DNA of 64,000 nt from Globodera rostochiensis. Taxonomy: Eukaryota; Nematoda; Chromadorea; Rhabditida; Heteroderidae. Both the position numbers and the translations under genes were made by a program. Positions 49,760-61,900 of the stretch are shown here, piece by piece (the first letter of the stretch is position 1; each line of letters begins with the position of its first letter). The DNA lies in the NCBI GenBank assembly GCA_018350325.1, contig JAEVLN010000025.1:661799-725798 (forward strand), in the 5' to 3' direction. The notes under the pieces were generated by a model, which searched no databases, had not been told where the DNA came from, and saw only the letters and a program-made list of their open reading frames with translations.

Positions 49760-52697
49760 TGCATCTGTGTAGTTGCATGTGTATTAATTCGCGAATTTCG
49801 CGATGCATTTGGGCAATCGGCGTATCGTCATCTTTGTCAGGCAAAGATGGAATATGTGCCCAAATGTACTCTTGAATGACTTCGGGGATTGCGTTCAAGT
49901 CAGTCTGAGCAACAATGTGGGCATGTGGACCACCACGCCCTTGAAACTCCATGGATTCGCCGGATCCGATGATCGTTCCAAAGTAATTTTTCTCATAAAG
50001 TTCATGACGGAAAACAGCAATTTTGCTGCACCAAACTCGCATCCAGAGATCGAAACGGTCAGTAAATACTTGACCGTTTTTATACAGGTTTTGTTTGAAC
50101 TCTGGCCACTCTCTGTTGTTGGTGAATGTGATGAACAGGCGCGCTTTTTTCGCGTCGTGATATCGCGCGAAGATTGTGTTGCAATCTTCGTACATCTTCT
50201 TCCAATATTGAAGAGAGTTCACATTCTTCTCAGAGAGGCGTACAACACTGCCAATGTCATCAACACTTTTACGTTGTGCATTGGGGTTTTGGCGTGCTTT
50301 CTGCTTATTGTATTGGTTGATCAAATACTGAAGCAAGTTGCGCGGAGTGCTGATCCGCAGGTCCATGTCTGGCCTGCGCAAAAAAGTGGCTATTTGCCAG
50401 TCAATTTTGGCAGCCTGATCGAGGACCCAGCGCTGACCAAGGCCACCACCACATGTCAATATGTGATGGTATCCCGCCGCAACGTCATTGTCCCTTATTG
50501 CAAGATAGTACTTGCAATAATCTCGCAGGGAAACAAACTGCCTTGCTTTTCCAAACCGTCCGCTAACTGACGATGTGCCAGAAGCGACAGATCCAGCATC
50601 AGAAGATGCATCAGAGTCTGCTGCGCATGACTCGAGATCAGAATCGACATCTGTATCGAACAAATTATCTGTGCTTACGTCGCTTTTACGCTTTCGTGAG
50701 GGCGGTTTGGCATATTTAATGCCTGTGTAGTACCCATCATCGCCGCACGGTTTTATCAATGGGTACGCCAGGCTGTCCGTCCATGGACTGAATGGGGCTA
50801 TTTCATTTAACTGCCCTTGCTTGTTCTCGACCCAAATCCCCTTTGGTGGAGGTGCTCCACTGGGATCCGCATGGATTGCGAACATGCCCTCACCCGTTGA
50901 GGGTGTAATAATTTGGTTGGGATGCAATTTTGGGTCTTTCACAGCTGCAGGCGCTCTGCGCTCGTTCAACAGAGTCATGCGGAAGAAGCGCAATTCTTGC
51001 GCCTTCTGTGTATTGAACAGATCCTGCATTTGTTCGCGAGCCTGTTTGTAGGCTTTCGCAGCAGGATGATTTTCCTGGATCATTTTTTCCAATGACTCCA
51101 GCGTTTTTTCATTGAGCTTGTGGCCTTGCACAAACTCCTCTTCTTTTGTTATTTTTTCCCCCGTAAAAGTGGGGTTGTTTCTTCGCTGCTCCATTGCTTC
51201 GACTGGATCAAGTATGTAGAGCTGGCCGAAGCCAGGTGTCTGTGTAGCTCCAGCCTGCATGCTGCTGATACGTCGATGGAATTCTCCGTTGAGAATTACT
51301 GCCATCGGGCCACCAGCTGGGCATGGTTTGTTGCCTGCGGACACGCTGGCAAACTGCAGCAGGTTGTTGTATCGTGACATGTTTCGGACAAACTCCTTGC
51401 CCTCGCGGGTTTGGTTGTCCCCCACAATGAGCTGTTTGAGCCCATCAGGATGTGGGCTCAATGTCGGCAATTCAACTCTCCCTTGACGGCAGCAGATGTT
51501 GCTGTCCTCGTGCTGGAAGAGATGTGCTCCACAATGTGGGCATTTTTTTTCTCCGAGCTTGCCAGAATCTGAATAGTCTGGGAAATGCTTGGCTGCCGCA
51601 GCAGCGCAGTGCCAACTCTTATGGACCATATGGCAACGCTTTGTCAACGGCGTTGCTAATCCAAGCCCTTTTGTTGTTGGCGCTCGTTTTGCTGCGGGCG
51701 ATGGAGACCGACTGAGCGTGTTGCTTAGTCGTTTAATGCGCGAAGAACGCCTTGGTGGCGTTTTTGGCCGTTTGAAAATTACTTCACCGGCCTGCGCAAT
51801 TGGTTCTTGTGCTTGGCAAGATTCAACAATCAAAGCAAGCTCATCTGCTTGATTCTCACCAGGCAATTCTGCCTGTGTTAGAACAGCATTCATTGCCGTC
51901 GAGGCTGGATGCACTGCCTGTTCATGCAGTGGAGGATCGATGAAAGAAATACTTTCTTCCACATTTTTCTCATTGGCCGGAACATCGACGATAATAATAT
52001 CGTCGGAATCATCGGAGTCCATTTGCACATTTGACTGAACAAATTTGGAAGTTGATTGCAAATCTACCATTTCCAGCCTCTTGACAAATGGGCAGGGCAA
52101 AACTACATCCGCCCTTGGATGATATGGCACTGTATCAGAGCTGTAAAGCTCATTTAAGTGCCATAAAATCCTTTTCTTTTCATAATTTATATTCAAATTT
52201 TTCAAACTGAATGTTTTTGGGCTCATAAGCCAAGCCTCCGCATACAGGCAAGCGAAGTAGCCGCAGCTAAAACCGTCTTGCTGCGGCGTCAAGTTGTTAA
52301 CTTTTTCAATCACGATTGATGAACGTTCAATTGGGACAATGTCAACAATAATGTCCTTTATAAGTTCACTTCTGGCAGAATCCATTCTGCTTGTATGCAA
52401 CGAGTCTGCAAAAAACGTTCCAACTGCAACATCGTGGACAAGAAGTGTCCAGTGATTTGGAAAGTTTAGCGGCATAAGAATAACTTCTGCCGCATTGTTC
52501 GGGTCATATCCGAATGTGTAGTTTTTAAATGAACTGCGTCTAACTACAGCGGTGGCCGGAGTAGAGACAAGCGAATCCACAACGACAACTTTACGCTTGG
52601 AAATGGACGCCAAGTATGCCAAATAAACGGTAATAAATCCGTCGTTTAGCCACTCGTCGGGCTTGTTCCAACATGTCTCGTTGAATCTGGGCCCTGA
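49662..52697 (-). pseudogene. Helitron N-terminal protein: Ulp1-like protease fused to HUH Rep
   Basis: The frame is open from about 52697 (WNKPDEWLNDGFITVYLAYL, the Ulp1 start pattern; no ATG nearby) to 49662. The protease has His (NHWTLLVHDV), Asp (FFADSLHT) and Gln/Cys (TPQQDGFSCGYFACLYAEAW). A CPHCGAHLF zinc finger and a Helitron_like_N region follow, with the HUH motif GRGGPHAHIV near the C-terminus. The next part of Rep is deleted and the frame ends out of phase with the helicase frame. Ulp1-type peptidases cleave SUMO-like tags. Confidence 0.8.
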
Positions 52698-52736
52698 TGA
52701 TGTTGAATCATCAGCATATAGGCCAATGCCAGCCCA

Positions 52737-53406
52737 TCACCTTATTTTGCAATTTGCATTTCGAGTTGTTGCAAAATTCATGTGCACCGTGTTGAAATTA
52801 ATTATTTTATTCACATTATTCGCTGTGGTTGGTGCATCATCCAATTTGAGGTTGGCATTCACTTCTCTAAGCGCTTTTTCAACGTGCATTGGCGAATCTT
52901 CCTCAACGCTGTTGTCTGAGCTTTCACTCATGGAATCCACAGCTTTCCCCCTGCCTGGCCCCCTTTTTATTTTAAAAGGGCGGCCTCCGCGGCTGCTTTG
53001 TGCTGAGACAGGGGTGGAAGGTATTAGGTGCGTCATATTTTGGTTATGACCTTCAGTGCAATTTATGACTTTTTCTTTTTCTTGCACGGTGAATTAACAG
53101 CACTTACACTTTGTGTAGTGCACGGTGTGTCATTAAAAGACGCACAGTCAAGTCCAGCCGTTACCCTTTTGGCTTTTGGGGGTCTGCCCCTTTTTTTCCC
53201 CGTAGACGAAGCCGGTGTGCTTATTTGCAAAGCACACATTTTTGGCGTAGTGCCAAGGGGCGTGTCCCCATTCCCATCTGCACTCCCGTTGAAGTCCAAA
53301 AATGGACTATTTGGGATACGCGAGCTACCCGGCTGACAGACTGGTCTGCTCGCCGCTGGTACCGCTCAATTCTCAGCTTTCGTAACTCTCTTTGTTTAGA
53401 AGGCAT
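52737..53406 (-). pseudogene. AT-hook N-terminal frames of the Helitron
   Basis: MPSKQRELRKLRIERYQRR starts at the ATG at 53406, then, after a frameshift, an AT hook (TGKKRGRPPKAKR) and, after a second shift at an A-rich run near 53070, another hook (GGRPFKIKRGPGRGK). Possibly one or two spliced exons of the same protein in the ancestor. AT hooks bind AT-rich minor groove. Confidence 0.6.
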
Positions 53407-53642
53407 CTAAGAACAAAAAGTCAGCATTAAATATGTGAGTGTGGCAAAAGTAGACAGGCAAATATTGACCATTAACGTACACACAAATAAAATATTTATT
53501 CAAACAAAAATGAGACATAGAAGATCAAAGTTTGCCTCTCGCATAATGCCACGATGTGAAGACGTCCTGTAGCAAATCTGCCACCCAGGAGTCACATACC
53601 CCAAATAGCCAAAAAAGACTGCTAGAGTGCAGATTCCTTTTA

Positions 53643-54138
53643 TCTTTTAACCACAATCTCCCGAAGGAGCAGGTCCTGTCACCCTTTATTCTTCTGGGCC
53701 GTCACCACAATCTCCCGAATGAGCAGGTCCTGCCACCCTTTATTCTTCTGGGCCGTCACCACAATCTCCCGAATGAGCAGGTCCTGTCACCCTTTATTCT
53801 TCTGGGCCGTCACCACAATCTCCCGAAGGAGCAGGTCCTGTCACCCTTTATTCTTCTGGGCCGTCACCATAATCTCCCGAAGGAGCAGGTCCTGTCACCC
53901 TTTATTCTTCTGGGCCGTCACCACAATCTCCCGAAGGAGCAGGTCCTGTCCACCCTTTATTCTTCTGGGCCGTCACCATAATCTCCCGAAGGAGCAGGTC
54001 CTGTCACCCTTTATTCTTCTGGGCCGTCACCACAATCTCCCGAAGGAGCAGGTCCTGTCACCCTTTATTCTTCTGGGCCGTCACCACAATCTCCCGAAGG
54101 AGCAGGTCCTGTCACCCTTTATTCTTCTGGGCCGTCCG
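53643..54138. repeat. 54-bp tandem repeat (about 9 copies)
   Basis: Units read 'caatctcccgaaggagcagg', 'tcctgtcaccctttattc', 'ttctgggccgtcacca'; copies differ at 1-3 positions. Because 54 is divisible by 3, several frames stay open across it, but these are not genes. Confidence 0.93.
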
Positions 54139-54177
54139 TTTCGTGACTACACAGCTTAAAATAACTACCCACTTTCC

Positions 54178-54830
54178 CCACTTGGCTGGGAAAAAACACT
54201 TTTCGGAATTTTCGGACGAAATAAACACCAATCGATAGCTCTCGAAAAGTTGGGTTTTGAAAGCGATCTTTGTTTCGCTTGAAATCCAGCCCAAAAAAAG
54301 TTAATGACAAAAAACCGAAAAACCTTCTAGTGGGCCTAGCTCGAAAATTTCAAAAAATTTTCGCACCAACTAAACATCATTCGACGCAGCTTTCAAAGCT
54401 CTACAATAATGCAAAAGACACCTAATAGCTAATGATAAAGCAAAAAAAGTTAGGGACAAAAAACGATTTTCCAAATTTTGACCCAGCAATTTTTGCCAAT
54501 TTCTGCAGGCCAGGGTTTTGCTCTGATCAAAAAGTGATCAACAGCAAAGTTGTCGGAAACATATCAGCGGAGTGCCCTCCCAGCGGGTGTTAAGCGATTG
54601 GAGCAAAAAGAAAAAAATTTCCCTTTGTGTAAGTGCCGATGGGACCCGCAACTCGGCTCCTGGGACTCACTTGTCCACCGTACTGAATCGCCGATAGTTA
54701 TTTTAGATGCGCCTCAAAAAGTTGCTTCAGTAATCCACAACTTTCAAGGGGCTCCCGATGCCTGGAACGCTCAAATTAGTTTTTCGGCACGAAACCCCTT
54801 GTCATTCTAACATATATAGTAAAGTTTTTC
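54178..54830. repeat. Interspersed repeat, inverted copy of 45340-45935
   Basis: Reverse-complement match to the block at 45340-45935, continuing with 'aagggtgctcccgatgcc'-like sequence and 'cattctaacatatata', which is also at 47180-47205. No genes. Confidence 0.7.
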
Positions 54831-55389
54831 TGTGCCTCACCGGAATTGTCACTTTTTATTCGCATTAACTTTTTACAATTTAAAGCTTTTCAACTCCATG
54901 CTTTACCCGAAAATGTCTTTTTTGCGGCTCTTCACAATTTTTGGCATCCTCATCCGAATTCGTCCATTTTTACGATTCATCCATTCCCCGCCCCTCTGTG
55001 TCCGCTCGTCCTGAGGCCTATTTCAATTGGGTCATATCTCCGATATGATCTTATGATATGTCATGTCTGTGTTTCATTCCGAGCTTGGTATCAGCTAAGC
55101 TTAGGCTTAAGCTAGCTTAGGCTCAGGCCTAAGGCTAACAAACCCCAAGCCGATTTAATTAAAACAGGAATTTCGCATACGATACGATATCGTATCATAG
55201 GATCATATTGGAGTTATGACGCAATTTAAATAGGCCCCTGGGAGTCTAACAACAACGACAACGATGCTAATGAGCGTCAGCAGCAGCTGCTGGACCTGTT
55301 CCCTGGTGATGAACCAGCACGGTGGGCAAGGAATCTATCATTTATTTACCTGTGCTCGGAACCCTGCTGGTTGGTGGACTGAAGAGATA
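54831..55389. other. Spacer, no gene seen
   Basis: Contains 'gctaagcttaggcttaagct' type repeats near 55095-55125 and 'gatacgatatcgtatcatag' (palindromic) near 55180. No coding signal. Confidence 0.5.
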
Positions 55390-55625
55390 AAGAATCTACA
55401 ATATGTGTATGGCGTTATGCCCATCGACAGAATTTGGATGGTATTGCTGTCGTTTAAATTGCTTTTTCGATCTAAACAAAGTTCTTTTTCCAATTTTCAA
55501 CATTTTGGCAATGTCCTCGTCACTAATTTTAGGATTTTTGTCCTTAATTTCATAATAACGTTTTATCAATTCCCTTTATTCGCTGTCAGAGTGTTTATGG
55601 TTTGGTGCTGTAAAAGAATTTTTAA
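55390..55625 (-). pseudogene. Secreted HTH-family second exon, decayed copy
   Basis: On the - strand this matches the second exon of the gene at 41610-42701, with the acceptor 'ttttacag' followed by CACCAAACC, then the third HTH module with a stop and changes. The first exon is absent. Evidence that pieces of this family are scattered. Confidence 0.6.
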
Positions 55626-55914
55626 TTAATATAAATAAATAATAAAATTGGGCTTGTTTGTAGTATTTATTGAGAAATTTATTATTGGTATGGACCACGT
55701 GCACCAAAAAAATTGTTGCTTATTGACCTTTTTATGAATAAATTTCGTGTCAAATCTTTTTTCCTTTTATCATTTAAGCTGATTGGCACCGTATTTTGCT
55801 ATAGAATTTGTTTTTTTAAATCTTTACTTTGTTCAAAACCGCAATTATTTAATCGCAAAACAAATAAATGTGAGTAAATCTTGAAAGTTTGAAAATAATT
55901 TGTTTGAATTATTA

Positions 55915-58900
55915 TTATTGGACAAGTCGGCCTCGAAACTCGGCACAGTTCAGTGCCCACACCTCCGAGTGCACCACCGCGCTAAGTTCGCCCCGGAGAC
56001 GAATGGCGGTGAAGCGGTCAAAGCCGCCAAGTCGATGGGTGCCTGGAGATGTTTTTTGGAAATGAATTTTTGTAATTATGTTTGAATCCGGGTACGATTT
56101 TTGTGCCAGGTTTGGCGGATCAAATATAATCTATTCCAAAAATTACCAAAATTCTGAATTTTTGGTGTCTTATTAAAAATAAAAGCAAACTTTTCAACAC
56201 TCACCGACCCATCGTCCACCGTCAGCAAACACCTCGATGGAGCCGGTGTCCAAAAAAATGTGCAGCTCCGTTGGGCGTGCCCCCAGTGCAATCAGGCGTT
56301 CGGGTGGACTGCGCAAAGTTCCCGCAACAATTTCTAGGCCCTCCGGCGATATGATAACACCCGGCGATGAGTCAGTCTGAAGATGAATTTATCGTATATT
56401 TGTCGTGATTAATAAGTAGATTTGACACCTTGGGATGGTCAGCCTCCAGTTGTACGTTGGCAGCGTGAAGTTGGAGCAGTTCTTGACGAACAACAAGTCG
56501 AATCTCGGCTGTGCCGCTGGGCAACAGCACAGTTTGTCCGGTTTGCAAGAGACGACCGTCGTCAAGACGTTGCGCACGCAGTTGACTCAAATCGATTGGA
56601 GGTGTAAGGAGGGCCTAAATTAAATTTTTTTTTTAATTTAAAAAAAAATTTTCTCTACCGTTCCGTCGCTGCTTATCAGAATTTGCCTCGGAACGGTCAT
56701 TGACGTGGGAAAGTCGGCTTTTGTTTCGCAGTCATAGTCGCGCATGTTGGCCAACCAGCCGATCATCAATGTTTTGTCCAACGATTCATCATAAAACCCC
56801 TGGGGGGGGAGGAGGTGAAATTTGTAAAATGTATTTAAGCTTTGACAAATACCTGGAAGGCGTACGAGCCAGTGCCGAAGTCTAGTTCCTATTTGAAAAA
56901 TGATCGAATTTTGCTAAGTATTTATTTTTAGTGATCAGTGATCAGCCCAGATCAATATGAACAGATTATATTGATATTGGAACAGATTTCTGATGTTTTC
57001 CAACAAATACCTGCTCGAACAGTGCGCGGAAGTGAATGCCGTCAAATGTGCCGACGAGGGCGGGTGACATGTTACGCCTGCCCGTGCGCGGGTCCAACGA
57101 GTCCAGCTGACCATACAACAGCACCCAAAGAGTGCCACCGACTCCACCATTGTGCCGACGCGTCAGCGGCAACAGTGCCGCACATTCGACCACTCTGGTG
57201 TTCAACCGAGAGTCCCGGTGCAGCACGTCCACAAAACGCCAATTGGCCATCGCCTATGGGCAAACCATTAAATAAATGTTTTGAAGATTTTTTCTGAGAT
57301 TTTTACTAAAATTTTTATTAAAAATAATTCGGAAAAAATTTTTGAATTTTTTTTTGCGTAAAATGCTTTGTTCTCATTTTGCCTGTTTGTCCGTCGTTTC
57401 ATAGAGAAGAACGACTCCACCTCGCTCGTCCTTGCTGCTCAACACCATTTTCCATCGTCCATCAGGCCCCATAAAAACTGCAAAAAACAACACCAATTTT
57501 ATTTACCCTAAAAAATATTGTTCAGACCGTTAGGGTCCCGAAAATCCTCCGTGAGACCAAGGCCGGGCGGCACCTCGCCGATGACGGTGAGGGCCGGGCG
57601 TTCGGGCACAATGCCACACGTTGTGGTAACCATCCGTTGGAATTGCGACGGCACGCGACCTTACAAAAATGTCGGGGAGAGGGCACATACTTTAGAAGAT
57701 TTCAAAAATTTCAGTGGGCATCACTGTCAATGGATTCCAAAATTTTGGAGGGGATGCTATACGGTTGATATTGGGTCCGGGCGTTTCGGCTCGATCATTC
57801 TAACTTAGTCATTAGGTAAAGCAAATAAAATAAAATTAATATCGTTTGGTTTCTAATATAGCAATTGGAAAATATGGATCTGAAAGCCCAGGCTCAAAAT
57901 CACTCAAAACCACTTTAATATCTCGACGATTTCTTGGCCGTTCTTGAGAGGGGGGGGGGAAGGGAGGGAAGAGAGGAGAGGAGCACAGTTACATAAATTA
58001 ACAAAAAAGTTATGCTGTTTCAAACTTGCCGGCGCCAAAACGATCGGCGCCGAACTAGCCCAGACCGATAGATATGGATTTTTTAAAAATTTGTTTTGCC
58101 GCCATGCAGACCGGTCAAGGAGTCCGTGTAGAACACGACCATAGTGGGCGGCCGCCGCTGTTCATCACTGTCCGCCGTCGCCACCACCACCACAGCGGAG
58201 CCGGAATAAATGCCGCCAGCACCGGCATGCTCCAGCCCAACCCTGGGGTCAGGCCGCAGAAAGATGGGCTGGTGCACCCAATTGACCTTGACGTGATCGT
58301 GATAGATGGCATGTTTTTGATAAGCATTAAAGCCATCCGGAGAATTTTGTTAAATTAATGGCAATTTTTTGCTCTGCTAACCGACCAGGTCCCGGCTGAC
58401 TGCGTGACCCCAATGCATGGTGTTCCAGTGCAACGCGTGCGGGTAGTGCTGGTAGAACAGGTGGAAGTGGTCGCCTGCAGGGACAATTCTCCAAAATATT
58501 TTTTTTTACAATATTATGGAACCAGATCAAACATTCTCTCGCATGGCCCGTGTTCCCGCCAATTAATCCGATTTAGTCCCCCTGAAACAAGCACCAAACT
58601 ATCAAAAAAAATTTTTCTTAGGTGCTGAATTCAGAGCCACTCTCAATTTTTGTGCTAAAAGCTTACATTCTTGAACCGCTTTGAAGAAATAATTGAAAAA
58701 GAACGGCACCCGTTAAATAAAGGGGTGGGCATAAAATGAAAGCATCGGGCGGGACGAATTGACCGTGAACAAATCGTCTTTTTCAGCATTAGAATTAGGG
58801 TTGGACAAGACCGGATATTATCCGGGTCCACAGGATAGCGGTTCCACCGGTTCCTTGACACCCGGATACCGGTACCGGATAGTAATTTACAGCCGGATAT

Positions 58901-61900
58901 CCGTCCGGATATCGGATAATTTTCAATTTTTGAAAATATAATAAAATTTCATAAAAAATCAAATTTCACGCAATTTTTGCCAAAAAGTAAATAAACGCAT
59001 AAAATAAGCGAATAAAATCAATTCAATCAAGTTAGATGGTTAATATCATTTGTCAATAACTCTTCTACATCTGAAACCGGCGACGGTCAAAGCGTGCCCA
59101 GGAATTTTTGGGGGGGGGGGCTGATTCAAAAAAAAAAATTCGATTTTAGGTGTGCATTTTTTGTTTTTTATTGCATTTTTATTAAGAATTTTTCTCGGTT
59201 TCTGGGGGTGCTTTTTCCGTTTTACTCCATTTTTTGGGCGGCTCGGCGGTGTCGATAGGCGCCGCCGGAGAAATTTTTGAATTTTTGATTGGAATTTGTT
59301 AAAAAATTTGCAACCAAAAAAATATGGCAATTTTTGAAGCTTTTTAAGAATGGAAGGGGTCGACGATTTCACAAACTCGAAAATTAGCACAATGTTTTTT
59401 AAAGAAAAATTGAGCAATTTTTGTTGAGAGCCAATTGTTTTGTGAAATTGGTAACTAATTATAAAAAACAAATTACAGAAGCCCGTATCTCTCAATTTAA
59501 TTTTAATAAGAAATGGCAAATTGTCGCGCAAAATTCAAAAATTTTACTAGCGCTAAATCAAAAAAAAATCTCTCCGAAAAAATACCACCATTAGGGGTGC
59601 TTAACCCGCCCGGATCCGACCCCCGGATACCGGGTATCCCGGATCCTGGACACCCGGATACCGGTCCCGGTTCCGGATACCCGTTCTTGTCCAACCCTAA
59701 TTATAACGAATAGAAAAATTTATAATTAGTATTTAAAAACTATTATGTGTAATTTACATATTAACACATTGGTGAGGCAGCATTACCGAACTTGCTGAAC
59801 CCGTTGGGGTCGTTCATCCAGCCCAACGGCGGCCGGAAATGGTACCCCTCGCGCACGTCCGGAAACCGTGCCGCGTTGGCAATAAATGCCGGGCGGATTC
59901 CGCGCGTCAGCACATTTTCCGGCTCGTACACGTAAATGTAGGAGACATGGGTGTCTGGTGAGCAACAAAATTGTAAAAAAATTCTTCGATCAGAGATTCA
60001 AATTTAATTCTCTGAGCAATCTTTCACAATATAACGAAATCTGTTAACTTAAAATGGTAATTTCTGATCGTCAGATCATGTTTTCAAATTTGAATAGGTT
60101 TTGATCAGCTGTTTTGTATTGATAGGTCTTTATTGATCCATGATCTTTTGGATCGATGGTCATTGGTCTTTGATAGCCGGTTCTCACCTGCGCTGGTCCA
60201 TTCAAGTTTTGCCTGCCCCTCCAGCTGAAGTGACAGCTCGTGAAACTCAAACTCCGCGTGATGGTCCGTTTTGGCCAATGTCACATTGTCCATGGACGGG
60301 TGCCGAATTCGAATACGGGCCGGCACTTCCTTTTGAGGGCAGAGAAACGAATAGGCATTAAATCAGCGATCAAATTTGTATACTCGATCATAAAATATTA
60401 CATCGATCACAGATCAAATTTGTGTATTCGATCACAGATCAAATTTGTGTATTCGATCACTGATCAAATTTGAGTATTTGATCACTGATCAAATTTGAGT
60501 ATTCGATCACCGATCAAATGTTTTCAATCACAAATCAAATTTGTGTATTCGATCACTGATCAAATTTGAGTATTCGATCAGAGATCAAATTTCAGTATTC
60601 AATCACAGATCAAATTTGAGTATTCGATTAGAGATCAAATGCTCACCTGAGAGGCCGAACGCGTTTTGAGCCAAATGTGCAGAATAGAAGACCGACGAAT
60701 TTCGATGGGCACACAGATAAGCCGGGTTGTGTGAGTGCCATCGGACTGAGTATCAGCCTCGAATTCGATGTAGTCCGCCTTCTCATTCCCATAATCTTCT
60801 TCTTCGTCCAAGTCCATGTCAAAGTCGCTGCCAGACGTGTCCTCGGCATCTATCTCGTTAAATGTCGGGGTTAAGCGGATTTGAGCTCTCAAATCGAGAC
60901 TAGATAAGAACAGGGTTGGGCTTTGCCCTTCTTTAACGGACCTTTGGCATTTTTTTTTCAAACTGATTTTTTTATTGCCAGTAGGTCTGTGGAAATTCCT
61001 TTGAAACCCCTACCTTCTTTCGGCTTTATATTTGAGACCGGAAACTTGGACCCAAAACCAAAACATTTTTTTGGGATTTTTTGGGTTGGTTTTTATTTGG
61101 GGGTTACACCAAGTTGACCCAAAATTCAAAACCAAAAAACTATATTCAGCGAATTTGTACAATAAAAAAAAATAAAATGAAAACTTGTGAATTGTCATCA
61201 AAAATATTTTTAATGGGAAATTTAAAAAAATCCATACCTCAAAAATCCCGTTCTTAGTGGTTAGGGGTGCAAAATCGGAAATTTTGGAATGAAACGGCCA
61301 AAAAACCCGAAATTTTCCGGAACCGAAATTTTGGATTCGATTTTGACCATCCCCGGCAGGGATGGGCGGAAATTTATTTTCAAAAAACGGAAAACGGAAA
61401 AACGGAAATATTTTTTTTAACGGAAAACGTAAAACGGAAAAAAGGGACAAAAACAACGGAAAAACGGAAAACGGAAAAATTTTCAAATAAAATAAAAAAA
61501 TTATTTTTTTTTAAAATAATTTATTTAATAAATATTTTTTGAAATATTAAGAGTAATTATTTTTAAAAATTTTGAAGGGTGTCTTTTTTTCAGCGACCTT
61601 CTAAATCTATTTTAGGCTTTTGGGTGGGGGGGGGGTCGGCGGTGCCGATAGGCGCCGCCGGAAGAATTTTTTTTAAAAACTTAACAAGATTTGTTAAGAA
61701 AATCGCTCCAAAAATGAAAATGGAAAACAAAATCCCCCAAATGTTTTTTGATTTCGTCCAACAAAAAATGAATGAAAAGCTTGTGAATTGTCATCTAAAA
61801 TGTTTGTTTGTAATTGGAAAAAGTTAAAAAGAATTTTTAAAATTGTTTAACCACCGTAACTGTACAGAAAAATAAGAAATAATCACTGACACTGTCGGGG

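Larger units (their letters stand above)
48374..53406 (-). mobile_element. Decayed Helitron (coding part)
   Basis: - strand order: AT-hook frames (53406-52737), Ulp1-like protease fused to zinc-finger and HUH Rep (52622 side), then the Rep tyrosine region and PIF1-type helicase (to 48374). Several frameshifts and two internal deletions show it is dead. The element ends are not located, so the limits given are those of the coding part. Confidence 0.85.

Noticed and set aside
49803..51852. Long + strand frames opposite the Helitron
   Set aside because: Antisense shadows of the Rep coding frame.
53556..54159. Two 140-aa repeat proteins
   Set aside because: Frames across a 54-bp tandem array; period divisible by 3 keeps them open.
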